Assembly (NCBI GenBank): GCA_017408205.1
Contig: JAFQVC010000144.1
Location: forward strand, 1-13,046
DNA: 13,046 nucleotides
Origin: Clostridia bacterium
GTDB lineage: Bacteria > Bacillota > Clostridia > Monoglobales > Firm-18
Reading direction: 5' to 3'
Shown: positions 1 through 7,258 of the stretch, piece by piece
Layout: the number at the start of each line of letters is the position of its first letter
Numbering within the stretch: position 1 is the first letter of the stretch
The notes under the pieces: model-generated
The model's database searches: none
The model's input: the letters and a program-made list of their open reading frames with translations, nothing else
Told to the model about the DNA's origin: nothing
Program-made: the position numbers and the translations under genes

Positions 1-574
1 GACCTAATGTTACACATAAATCATTAAGACCTTTAAAATATTCCATAGAATATTTGTCACCTTTTGGCCCTGCAAGGTTCGGATGCTTTGCCGATTGCCA
101 TGCAAAACCCTGAGAGTCCATCATATGGAAATGAATATTGTTATATTTAAGCATTGCAAGGCGCACAATAACTTCTTTTATTTCTTCTTTTCTGCCTACG
201 CCTCTGCCCAAATCCATCATAAATGAACGGTATGCAAATTTCGGATAATCTTTAATCTCGCATTTTTTAATAAACTTATCAGCAACCATTTGTGCTAAAG
301 TAGCACATCCGTTTCTTGCCCCCAGAAAATCACTGTATGTAATTTCAATCTTGTCTGTTACAGTTAAAATATATTCTTCTGGTTTTAAAGAACCGTCACT
401 GACAAATTCAATTATGCTATCTTCATTTTGTTCAAAAGTAAATGAAGGCATAAAAATCTTAAGTACCTCAATTGCTTTTTCGCCTGTTTCATCGGTTGTT
501 TTCACCCCTATAACTTCAGGAAGTGAAATTGTTTCATTAAATAGTTTTTCTTGTTGTACTCTTGGAATAATCAT
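1..574 (-). CDS. GH20 family beta-N-acetylhexosaminidase, partial (C-terminal part missing)
   Basis: Only the first 191 residues are in the window; the gene continues past position 1. Residues 1-110 look like the small alpha/beta domain that precedes GH20 barrels, ending in a recognisable YILTVTD...GARNGCATLAQM stretch. The catalytic barrel then begins with RSFMMDLGR (116-124) and KYNNIHFHMMDSQGF (143-157), matching the family pattern RG-x-x-x-D-x-x-R and K-x-N-x-x-H-x-H-x-x-D-x-Q-G. GH20 enzymes remove terminal GlcNAc or GalNAc by substrate-assisted catalysis; the catalytic Asp-Glu pair would lie beyond the edge and cannot be checked. No signal peptide is visible, so a cytoplasmic site of action is inferred. 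The start ATG overlaps the glycerate kinase stop codon as ATGA and has an AAGGAGGT ribosome site at 581-588, implying coupled translation. It is the most promoter-distal gene seen in the operon. Confidence 0.85.
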   Translation of the reverse strand, partial: MIIPRVQQEKLFNETISLPEVIGVKTTDETGEKAIEVLKIFMPSFTFEQNEDSIIEFVSDGSLKPEEYILTVTDKIEITYSDFLGARNGCATLAQMVADKFIKKCEIKDYPKFAYRSFMMDLGRGVGRKEEIKEVIVRLAMLKYNNIHFHMMDSQGFAWQSAKHPNLAGPKGDKYSMEYFKGLNDLCVTLG

Positions 575-1707
575 TTTATTACCTCCTTGTAAAAATTAAT
601 TATCTGCTGTGCAGTATTACTTAAATTTTCCATTGCATTTCGAGTATTCATAGCTTCCTCCAATGTGCACACAGTACGCAAAATTGGGAAAATTCCGTCA
701 ATACCGTGGTTGTTTAAAGCACTTGCATCTTTTGTTGCACATCCGCAAAATGCAATTACCGGTTTACCATATTTTTTCGCAAGTCTGGCAATTCCTACAG
801 GGACTTTGCCCATAACAGTCTGTCCGTCAATTTTTCCCTCGCCTGTAATTACCAGATCTGCGTCTTTAATATATTTTTCAATCTCTGTTTTTTCAAGTAT
901 CAAATCTATTCCCGACTTTAGTTTGCCATTTAAAAATGTCATAAACGCAAAACCCATACCCCCTGCAGCACCTGCACCGGGGAAATTAACATCTGCTTTC
1001 TTGTATTTTTCACTTGCAACAAGGGCGTAGTTTTTCATACCCTTGTCCATAATTGCTATATCTTTTTCCTTTGCACCTTTTTGTGGCCCGTATATAACAC
1101 TGCATCCATTTTCTCCCAAAAGGGGATTTGTAACGTCACAGGCGATATTAAAAGCACATTCAAAAACCTCGGAATTTACATTTTCGTCATTAATCCCAAC
1201 TATTTTGCCCAACCCCCGCGCACCAAAGGGAACGTGGTTACCCTCTTTATCGTAAAACTCAAAACCTAAAGCCTGAAGCATTCCCACTCCGCCGTCATTG
1301 GTAGCGCTTCCGCCTATGCCCACAATAAAATCTCTGTATCCTTTATTTATGGCATCGGCGATTATCTGCCCTACGCCGTATGTAGTAGCAACAATCGGAT
1401 TAAGTTCACTTTTGTCTATCAGCGTTATTCCTGCGGCAGCAGACATTTCAATAACTGCAGTTTTGCCGAAAGTTCCGTATGCTGCTATAATATCCTCGCC
1501 TATTGGGTTTTTGACAGTTACATTATGTATTTGTCCATCCAAACCCGAAACAAGGGCTTGGACTGTTCCCTCACCCCCGTCAGCAACAGGCATAATTTTA
1601 ACTTCTGCATCAGGCATACACCTTTTAATCCCTTTTTCTGCGGCATTTCCTGCCTCCATTGATGTCATACTGCCTTTAAATGAATCAATAGCAATCAGTA
1701 TTTTCAT
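571..1707 (-). CDS. glxK: Glycerate kinase (GlxK/GarK family)
   Basis: This is a full-length 378-residue protein, the usual size for the PF02595 glycerate kinase family, which phosphorylates D-glycerate with ATP; the characterised E. coli GarK and GlxK make 2-phosphoglycerate. Family signatures are DSFKGS at residues 8-13, ADGGEGT at 42-48, GIGGSATNDGG at 130-140, and a GEGKIDGQT stretch in the C-terminal half. The ATG start has a GGTGGAG ribosome site just upstream, within the short gap after the GNAT gene. The protein is cytosolic and would feed glycerate into lower glycolysis. Its link to the glycan genes in the same operon is not obvious, and it may simply be co-transcribed. The downstream GH20 start overlaps its stop by 4 bp. 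Confidence 0.93.
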   Translation of the reverse strand: MKILIAIDSFKGSMTSMEAGNAAEKGIKRCMPDAEVKIMPVADGGEGTVQALVSGLDGQIHNVTVKNPIGEDIIAAYGTFGKTAVIEMSAAAGITLIDKSELNPIVATTYGVGQIIADAINKGYRDFIVGIGGSATNDGGVGMLQALGFEFYDKEGNHVPFGARGLGKIVGINDENVNSEVFECAFNIACDVTNPLLGENGCSVIYGPQKGAKEKDIAIMDKGMKNYALVASEKYKKADVNFPGAGAAGGMGFAFMTFLNGKLKSGIDLILEKTEIEKYIKDADLVITGEGKIDGQTVMGKVPVGIARLAKKYGKPVIAFCGCATKDASALNNHGIDGIFPILRTVCTLEEAMNTRNAMENLSNTAQQIINFYKEVIK

Positions 1708-1724
1708 TTAACCATCTCCACCTG

Positions 1725-2246
1725 CTACACAATAAACTCGTACAGTTCAAAGTTTAAATCTCCTAAATGAGGTATAGTCATTATCATTTCTTTTCTCATA
1801 ACAAACCCACATTTGTTGTAAAGAACAATTCCCGGAGTGTTATACTTTAATACATCAAGGCGTATTGACTTAATACCGGTTTCTTTTGCATAATTTTTAA
1901 GTCCGTCAATAAGTGTTGTTGCTATGCCTCTACCAAAACAGTCAGGCCTTGTGGCAAGAACGTGAATAACACCTATGTCTTTTGTATCCGTACCCCAGGG
2001 CACAGTATCGTATGCCTCGTTATAACTTTTATTCATTATACAGGCGGCAAGTATTTCTCCCTTTTCTTCACAAATAAACAGTTCCTTGTTGTCAACAGAG
2101 GTATTTAAAAGTTCATGAGAGGGGTGAACATTCTTCTGCCACTTTATATTATACTGTGATGCCCCGTTTACCTCAATTACATAATCATAAAACTCTATAA
2201 TCTTTTGCTTTTCGTTTTCTTTTGCAGGTCTGAAATTTATACTCAA
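1725..2246 (-). CDS. GNAT family N-acetyltransferase, TTG start
   Basis: The 173-residue protein has the single-domain GNAT layout. The acetyl-CoA binding motif A is visible as VLATRPDCFGRGIATTLI (R-x-x-x-x-G-R-G/A pattern), followed by motif B, LYNKCGFVMRKE. GNAT enzymes transfer an acyl group from acyl-CoA to an amine; the substrate cannot be predicted here. The start is TTG at 2246-2244. It is chosen because an AAGAGGT site lies 7 bases upstream and the next in-frame Met is deep inside the domain. The gene sits between the zinc exporter and glycerate kinase with gaps of 15 and 17 bp, so it belongs to the same transcript. In an operon with hexosaminidases an amino-sugar substrate is possible, but that is speculation. 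Confidence 0.85.
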   Translation of the reverse strand: MSINFRPAKENEKQKIIEFYDYVIEVNGASQYNIKWQKNVHPSHELLNTSVDNKELFICEEKGEILAACIMNKSYNEAYDTVPWGTDTKDIGVIHVLATRPDCFGRGIATTLIDGLKNYAKETGIKSIRLDVLKYNTPGIVLYNKCGFVMRKEMIMTIPHLGDLNFELYEFIV

Positions 2247-2253
2247 AGTTTTT

Positions 2254-2260
2254 ACCTCTT
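2254..2260 (-). promoter_or_regulatory. Ribosome binding site for the TTG start of the GNAT gene
   Basis: AAGAGGT on the minus strand lies 7 bases before TTG (2246-2244). No ATG or GTG at a plausible distance would keep the GNAT N-terminus intact, so this site fixes the start. Confidence 0.7.
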
Positions 2261-2261
2261 T

Positions 2262-3143
2262 CTAATGATGATGATGGTGGTGGTGATGATAGTGAGATTC
2301 GGTTTTACATAATGTTTCTTCACACACCTCGTCAACACCCTCTATTTCAACAGTTGTATGTGAAATTCCATGTTCAGCCATTTCACTCTTTATTAAATCT
2401 TTTATAGTTTTTGCATCACGGTCAGTTACAGCGTGTAATGTAGCAAAATTTGTAACACCGTCAATTGTTCTTATGTGTATATGATGAACATCTTCGACGC
2501 CATCGATTTCCATAAGATGTTCTTTTATTTCCTCAACGTCGCAAGGAGATTTTTCAAGAAATATGTCAATTGTTTCCTTAAGGTTTTTAATTGCTGATAC
2601 AAATATAAACAACGCAACCGCAATTGATAATACAGGGTCAATAATGCTTATATCCGTAAATCTCATTATTACAGAGCCGATTAATACAACTACCCAGCCC
2701 AACACGTCTTCTAACATATGAAGATTTACTGCCTTCTGATTTAATGACCCTTTTCCGTGAGTAAAATATGCCGCAGAAAAATTAACCACTACTCCGAAAA
2801 CTGCAAAAATAATCATACCGTCATAATTAACAGGTACAGGATTTATAATTCTCGGAATTGCACCGAAAATTACCGCCAAAGAGCCAAACAAAAGTATAAC
2901 AGTTGTTATAACACTTCCCAAAACCGAATACCTTGTATAACCGTAAGTGTATAATTTATCAGGTTGTCTTTTGCTGATTTTTTCAAGGAAGTATGATATG
3001 CCAATGCTTAAACTGTCCCCGAAATCGTGAACGGAGTCGGACAAAATTGCTATACTTCCTGTAATAATTCCACCTACAAATTCTATAATTGAAAATGACA
3101 AGTTTAGTAAAAACGCCACAAATATTTTTTTGTCAGATTTCAT
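2262..3143 (-). CDS. CDF family Zn2+/divalent cation exporter with C-terminal octahistidine tail
   Basis: This is a 293-residue cation diffusion facilitator. It has six likely membrane segments (about 8-30, 34-54, 73-95, 108-128, 147-165, 168-186) and a cytoplasmic C-terminal domain. Both intramembrane metal-binding motifs of zinc-type CDFs are intact: H39-D-F-G-D43 in TM2 and H142-M-L-E-D146 in TM5. The known role of this class is proton-driven export of Zn2+ and sometimes Cd2+ or Co2+ from the cytoplasm. The last residues are HYHHHHHHHH, an unusual terminal metal-binding tail; CDFs more often carry the His-rich loop between TM4 and TM5. The ATG at 3143 has a GGAGGCG site and overlaps the upstream GH123 gene by 11 bp. 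The gene sits oddly among sugar genes and may supply metal homeostasis for the metal-dependent deacetylase-like neighbour, which is inference. Confidence 0.92.
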   Translation of the reverse strand: MKSDKKIFVAFLLNLSFSIIEFVGGIITGSIAILSDSVHDFGDSLSIGISYFLEKISKRQPDKLYTYGYTRYSVLGSVITTVILLFGSLAVIFGAIPRIINPVPVNYDGMIIFAVFGVVVNFSAAYFTHGKGSLNQKAVNLHMLEDVLGWVVVLIGSVIMRFTDISIIDPVLSIAVALFIFVSAIKNLKETIDIFLEKSPCDVEEIKEHLMEIDGVEDVHHIHIRTIDGVTNFATLHAVTDRDAKTIKDLIKSEMAEHGISHTTVEIEGVDEVCEETLCKTESHYHHHHHHHH

Positions 3144-4809
3144 TTTGTTTTATCGCCTCCAAAATCATATCATCAATTCTGTCACGGATTTTCTGCATAG
3201 TTCTTACGTCGTTAACGTTATTTAAGAAAGTGATTTCACCAATAATATTCTCGATTTCCTCCACAACTTTTTCTTTGCCGTAATAACTTTCGCAAAGTTT
3301 AAACAGGCGTATATCATCTAACGCCTGACGGGTTGCCATTAACCTTAATGAGTCAATGGGAGTTCCGTCCTGGGCAGGATAAACAAGGAAACAGTCTCCG
3401 CCCATTTCGTAGCCAAAATAGCCACCGCAGGGATTTAAGAAAGGATTTATATGGTCGTAAGAGATTTCGTTATTGTAATAATTAAATCCCCAGTGTAAAA
3501 ATCCCTCAATACCGAACTTATACATCTGATAACCCAAAGAACGTGTTCTTGGTGTAGATAGTGCAAAGCCTCTGTTTGTTGTTGTTCTTGGAGTTGAGCA
3601 ATAATAAACCCATCTTTCCTTAATGTCTTCAGGTAAAAAGTCCTTTATTGCTCCCGTAGTTGGTACGGGAATGTCGCAAAGTCCCTCTTTGTAATACTCA
3701 ACGTGACTTAAGGCGTCTATTACCTTAAAATCTTTTAATATATCTATTATGTTGTTTCTGTTTGTTTTGTACTGTTCAAGGTGCTGTTCTCTTGGCTCGT
3801 CGGAAATATGGAAATATACTTTGTCTTTATCCCATTTTGTAACAATATATTTTGTAAATTCAGTTAAAAATGCTCTTATGAATTTAACATATTCTTCCCC
3901 TGCAGCATCTGTATCCCAGCCGAAAATCTGTTTTTCTTCTCCGTCAACAGTTGCGATAACTTTCGGTGCGTGGTATGCTCCCCACTGTGTAAACAGATGG
4001 CACACTTCTACATATTTAACTCCGCAGTCTTTACACATTTTAAGCCATCTGTCGCAAAGAGAAAAGTCAAAAGAATACTCGCCCTTATTTACATTTACTT
4101 TTACAAGTTGTACGGTAGTACGTTCTCCACCCTCGTATGTGTCAAGAGGCGGAGTAAATACAGGCATAAGTATCATATTAATACCCGTTTCAACTGCCTT
4201 TTTCATAAAGTTCTTGCATATTTCAAAGTGTCTGTCGGAAAAGGCAGGTACATTGTAGTAGTCTGCAAGACAGTCCGCATAAAACCATTGTGTTGCTATT
4301 GTGTCACGCTCCGGAAGTTCTGCGTCAATTACCTCAACAACAAAAACCGTCTCTGCCACTTTTTCGTCTTTTAAATCGTGAAGAACGATTTTGGTTTCGT
4401 ACTGTCCCGGTTTTAAATCGCCTTCAAAATCAATCATAACAGTATGTAATTGTCTGTTGTAGTACGGAATACAATTTTTTCTCATTAAAGGCATTAAAAC
4501 GTCAGGATAAAGTCCCGCTTCAGTTCTTATGTACTTAATGTCAATTTCCATATCCTCCAGGATAAATGGCATAGAATTATAGTTTGGAATGTTTTCAACA
4601 GTTCTTAGTGTGGCATACTTTGACATTTCGCCCTCTATTGATATTTTAAGGAAAGTTGCTGTACGCACCTTTGTATCGTCGTATGCCATAAACTGCACAG
4701 ACGCTTTTTCGTTTTTGTACATTCTTAATTTTGTTACTGCATCAAAATCTGCAGGAATCTGGTCTAAAAAACATTTTTCCATTGCAGATACCAGCTTTGT
4801 TGTAAGCAT
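3133..4809 (-). CDS. GH123-type (former DUF4091) glycoside hydrolase, probable beta-N-acetylgalactosaminidase-like
   Basis: This is a complete 558-residue protein with no signal peptide. Residues 1-165 form a beta-rich N-terminal domain and about 170-500 a TIM-barrel-like catalytic region. The strongest signature is VYFHISDEPREQH at 331-343, giving an adjacent Asp337-Glu338 pair. In characterised GH123 beta-N-acetylgalactosaminidases such a pair supports substrate-assisted catalysis, with Asp orienting the N-acetyl group and Glu acting as acid/base. The aromatic GFLHWGFNYYNN block at 436-447 is also typical of the family (PF13320). Characterised GH123 enzymes release beta-GalNAc from glycosphingolipid-like glycans, but many DUF4091 relatives are untested, so the substrate is an inference. 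An AAGGAG site precedes the ATG. The gene lies 19 bp after the NodB-like gene and overlaps the CDF gene by 11 bp. Confidence 0.8.
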   Translation of the reverse strand: MLTTKLVSAMEKCFLDQIPADFDAVTKLRMYKNEKASVQFMAYDDTKVRTATFLKISIEGEMSKYATLRTVENIPNYNSMPFILEDMEIDIKYIRTEAGLYPDVLMPLMRKNCIPYYNRQLHTVMIDFEGDLKPGQYETKIVLHDLKDEKVAETVFVVEVIDAELPERDTIATQWFYADCLADYYNVPAFSDRHFEICKNFMKKAVETGINMILMPVFTPPLDTYEGGERTTVQLVKVNVNKGEYSFDFSLCDRWLKMCKDCGVKYVEVCHLFTQWGAYHAPKVIATVDGEEKQIFGWDTDAAGEEYVKFIRAFLTEFTKYIVTKWDKDKVYFHISDEPREQHLEQYKTNRNNIIDILKDFKVIDALSHVEYYKEGLCDIPVPTTGAIKDFLPEDIKERWVYYCSTPRTTTNRGFALSTPRTRSLGYQMYKFGIEGFLHWGFNYYNNEISYDHINPFLNPCGGYFGYEMGGDCFLVYPAQDGTPIDSLRLMATRQALDDIRLFKLCESYYGKEKVVEEIENIIGEITFLNNVNDVRTMQKIRDRIDDMILEAIKQNEI

Positions 4810-4828
4810 AATATTTCTCCTTTGTACA

Positions 4829-5725
4829 TTATAGTTTTTCGTCGTAAGACATAAACTCTACTTTGTCAGACAAATTGTTTTTTATTCTTATCAATACTTC
4901 TTCTAAAATCTCAAGCCCCGTTTCACTACCGTTTGAAAACAATGACTGCCAATGAGTAAGCATTACAGGATGCCCGCCCAAATTAATTGTGTCTAAAACA
5001 GCACCGTTTTTGCCGTCCTCAGTAATATAAAAATCCGCAACTTCTTTAATATCGGTTTTTGGATTGTCTATCGTCTGCCACAAATAATCACGGATTGTTG
5101 CAGAAATTGCAAACAGTCTTGAGCCGTCTTTTTCAATAACTGTTCTTGGTTTTCCGCTTGGTTCGGTTTCTAAAAAGTACCAGTAATCACCATTGCCGTA
5201 AACTTTAACAAGAGCATCAAATATTGCATTTTCATATGCCTCTTTAACTTTGCTTCCGAAGTGCCAGGGAGAGGTTACTCCCGTGCATTTGACTCCCCTT
5301 TCCTTTAAAAGGGTGAGTGCATATTGTATGTAATTAGCAAGACTTTTCTCGTTCTGCATATTCGACCAGGTTTCTTCATCAATATCCAGATAAACATCCT
5401 TGTCAATATCGTATGTAAGATGGTGGGTTATCATTTCAGGGCAAAAAGAAAATTTTCCCTCTAATTTTTCGTGAAACAAATTCATCCACGGCTTTACTCT
5501 TTCTTCTCCGTAAGGATTTTTGCATCCGGGCAACGGCACAACAGACAGTTTTCCTTTTACACCGTATTTTTCCACCAATGCACAAAACTTTTCCATAAAA
5601 GACAACGGCACTTCAGGAAGTAACTCCCTACCGTCTTTTGTAATTTTAATATCAGAATGTTCATAATACACATGAACAATAGGACAAAAATCATCAATAT
5701 TTAATGAGATGGGTATTTTGTTCAC
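4829..5725 (-). CDS. Divergent polysaccharide deacetylase-fold (NodB-like) protein, GTG start
   Basis: This 298-residue soluble protein has no signal peptide. I do not recognise a named family with certainty. The layout suggests the NodB/polysaccharide deacetylase beta/alpha barrel: an N-terminal strand ending in an Asp pair (ISLNIDDFCP, D11-D12), a mid-protein His pair (EMITHHLTYD, H101-H102), a PWHFGS element at 153-158, and a C-terminal HPVMLTHWQS strand (H252, H258). These match the order of metal-binding and catalytic residues in metal-dependent N- or O-deacetylases, although the classical TFDDGP motif is not conserved. A related sugar-active barrel is an alternative. The start is GTG at 5725-5723, supported by an AAGAGGTGA site. 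The flanking SGNH esterase and GH123 genes point to a role in removing substituents from amino-sugar oligosaccharides (inferred). Confidence 0.6.
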   Translation of the reverse strand: MNKIPISLNIDDFCPIVHVYYEHSDIKITKDGRELLPEVPLSFMEKFCALVEKYGVKGKLSVVPLPGCKNPYGEERVKPWMNLFHEKLEGKFSFCPEMITHHLTYDIDKDVYLDIDEETWSNMQNEKSLANYIQYALTLLKERGVKCTGVTSPWHFGSKVKEAYENAIFDALVKVYGNGDYWYFLETEPSGKPRTVIEKDGSRLFAISATIRDYLWQTIDNPKTDIKEVADFYITEDGKNGAVLDTINLGGHPVMLTHWQSLFSNGSETGLEILEEVLIRIKNNLSDKVEFMSYDEKL

Positions 5726-5731
5726 TTAGTG

Positions 5732-5740
5732 TCACCTCTT
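5732..5740 (-). promoter_or_regulatory. Ribosome binding site for the GTG start of the NodB-like gene
   Basis: AAGAGGTGA on the minus strand lies about 8 bases before GTG (5725-5723) and shares its first base with the stop codon of the upstream esterase gene. The next in-frame Met is residue 44, past the conserved Asp pair, so GTG is the supported start. Confidence 0.7.
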
Positions 5741-6819
5741 TAAAGTAGTTTCGCAAGCACCTTTTCTATTGCGTTTGCCATGCTGAAAAATCCAAGGTCT
5801 GTGGGATGTACTCCGTCAACTGTCATCATATTGGGGTCAAAACTGTTGCAAAGTTCATGTCCGTTTATAAAGTAAACGTTGTTGTCACCCTTTTCTTTGG
5901 CATCTGTATATGTTTTGTAAATAATATCAATTCTTTTTTTCGAATCATCATCTAATTTGTGTATGTTGGGTTTTGTAAGCATTATAACAGGCAGGTCGGG
6001 ATTTTTCTCACGAATTGCCCAAAACATTTTACTGTGTGTGTTTGAAAGATATTCCGCAGACGGTGCGTTAAAATCGTAATCATATACAAAAACACTCATA
6101 TCAAGGTCTTTTATGTAGTTATACATTTGCTCTTCAGCCCTTGCGCTTCCTGAAAAACCAAGGTTTATGAAATCACAGTCAAGACGTCTTGACAATATTG
6201 CCTGATAACTGTTACCGGGACGTGAAGCACATCCGCCCTGGGTAATTGACGAACCGTAATACACCACAGGTACCTTGTGCTTATAACTGTTCCCTTTTTC
6301 TAATTTGCAGTCCTCGGGTAAACCGATATACACATCAGAAACATTGTTGTATAACGGAAAGTTTATAATAATGTCTCTCATTTTTCTGTCGGGAAATTTA
6401 GTAACTGCTTCATAGCCCCCGTCAACACAGAATGTTGCAGCATGTTCGTCAATAAAATTAAGAGTCGGAACAAATGTCTGATGAAAATCATTGTCAATGT
6501 AAATATCAAAACCTGAACTGCCCGTAGCAGGCATGTGAGGCATAATACATGTATCAGGAAATATAGCTTTTAAGAAAATATATTCTGCATCTGTTTTGAA
6601 TCTTACTCTGCCCCCTGCCGTGTGGGCGTGGTTAAATAACAACCCGCTGGAAATGCTTTTTGCAAGTTCATAAGGAATTCTTCTGAAATCGCCATCGCTG
6701 TGTGGTTTGTATAAACCATATATTTCAAAAACTCCTTCTCTTATGTTGTAGAGTTTTGTACCCTCAGGCATAGAATCGATTGTAATAAAGTTTTTGTCAA
6801 TATCAGTTAACTTTTTCAT
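5740..6819 (-). CDS. SGNH/GDSL hydrolase with N-terminal GxDLY-type module (probable carbohydrate esterase)
   Basis: With the start at 6819 the protein is 359 residues. An N-terminal beta-sandwich (about 1-170) contains a GFDIYID element at 103-109, matching the GxDLY module that precedes Lipase_GDSL_3 domains. The catalytic SGNH domain follows. Its block I is GSSITQG (nucleophile Ser191), block II is GFSGSA (Gly221 or Gly224), block III is DYDFN with Asn251, and block V is DGVHP with Asp335 and His338. All four catalytic positions are present. Such enzymes usually hydrolyse acetyl or other acyl esters on sugars. No signal peptide is seen, so action on imported oligosaccharides is inferred. 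An ATG exists 39 bases further upstream, but 6819 is preferred because GGAGGAA (6825-6831) is well spaced and the codon overlaps the previous stop as ATGA. Confidence 0.85.
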   Translation of the reverse strand: MKKLTDIDKNFITIDSMPEGTKLYNIREGVFEIYGLYKPHSDGDFRRIPYELAKSISSGLLFNHAHTAGGRVRFKTDAEYIFLKAIFPDTCIMPHMPATGSSGFDIYIDNDFHQTFVPTLNFIDEHAATFCVDGGYEAVTKFPDRKMRDIIINFPLYNNVSDVYIGLPEDCKLEKGNSYKHKVPVVYYGSSITQGGCASRPGNSYQAILSRRLDCDFINLGFSGSARAEEQMYNYIKDLDMSVFVYDYDFNAPSAEYLSNTHSKMFWAIREKNPDLPVIMLTKPNIHKLDDDSKKRIDIIYKTYTDAKEKGDNNVYFINGHELCNSFDPNMMTVDGVHPTDLGFFSMANAIEKVLAKLL

Positions 6820-7205
6820 ATTAGTTCCTCCAGAATTTTTACCGCGTCTTCTATACAACCGTCGCAGGAACGAAGGTTTTTTCCCTTTAATTTACTGCAC
6901 ATTAAAGACTTGTTCATCGCTTCAAATTTCGCCATAAGTTGTCCTGCAAAACTGTAACTTTGAAGTTTGTTTGTCTGGGGCAGGGAACTTATGCCTTTGC
7001 TGTTTTTGTAGCCCGCTAAAAACACCATAGCAGAAACTGCACCGCATACTCCTTTTGTTCCTCCCATTCCTCCGCCAAAGGCTTCGGAAAGACGAAACAA
7101 CTGGTCCTCGGTTAAATCGGTAATATCAGAAAAAGCACAAAGCACTGCTTGTGCACAATTGTACCCTTTTTTATGGTTTTCAACTGCTCTTGCAACTCTG
7201 TCCAT
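6816..7205 (-). CDS. C_GCAxxG_C_C family cysteine-rich redox-type protein
   Basis: The 129-residue protein matches the small C_GCAxxG_C_C family (TIGR01909/PF09719). GYNCAQAVL gives Cys17, followed by Cys23, then GGGMGGTKGVCGAVSA with Cys54, then Cys103 and a closing SCDGC with Cys114 and Cys117. The cysteines suggest a metal or Fe-S site or a redox role, but no biochemical function is established for the family. There is no signal peptide or membrane segment. The start at 7205 is chosen over an upstream in-frame ATG (7256) because AGGAGGGA (7211-7218) is ideally placed and the -10 box at 7228-7233 would lie inside the longer reading frame. It is the first gene of the eight-gene operon, and its stop overlaps the esterase start by 4 bp. 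Confidence 0.88.
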   Translation of the reverse strand: MDRVARAVENHKKGYNCAQAVLCAFSDITDLTEDQLFRLSEAFGGGMGGTKGVCGAVSAMVFLAGYKNSKGISSLPQTNKLQSYSFAGQLMAKFEAMNKSLMCSKLKGKNLRSCDGCIEDAVKILEELI

Positions 7206-7227
7206 AATTATCCCTCCTGACTCTTTC

Positions 7228-7256
7228 ATTATACACTTTATTATATTTGTTTTCAA
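7228..7256 (-). promoter_or_regulatory. Sigma-A-type promoter of the eight-gene glycan operon
   Basis: On the minus strand TTGAAA (7251-7256), a 17-bp spacer and TATAAT (7228-7233) form a near-consensus promoter just before the C_GCAxxG_C_C gene. The -35 box begins only a few bases from the terminator of the preceding antiporter gene. No other strong promoter was seen between the genes downstream, so this one probably drives everything from 7205 to beyond position 1. No operator-like repeat was seen next to it. Confidence 0.8.
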
Positions 7257-7258
7257 GC

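Noticed and set aside
1298..1711. 137-residue plus-strand open frame opposite glycerate kinase
   Set aside because: It lies entirely antisense to a clear family member, has no ribosome site, and its protein has no recognisable features. The other long antisense frames (665-1030, 3749-4258, 7890-8231) were rejected for the same reason.
2262..2294. His8 tail taken as a cloning-vector affinity tag or assembly artefact
   Set aside because: Flanking DNA is native operon sequence, the codons are mixed CAT/CAC, a Tyr interrupts the run, and the next gene follows 15 bp later with a normal ribosome site.
6819..6858. Upstream ATG at 6858 as the esterase start
   Set aside because: It would add 13 residues inside the previous gene and lacks a well-placed ribosome site, whereas 6819 has GGAGGAA and the ATGA overlap.
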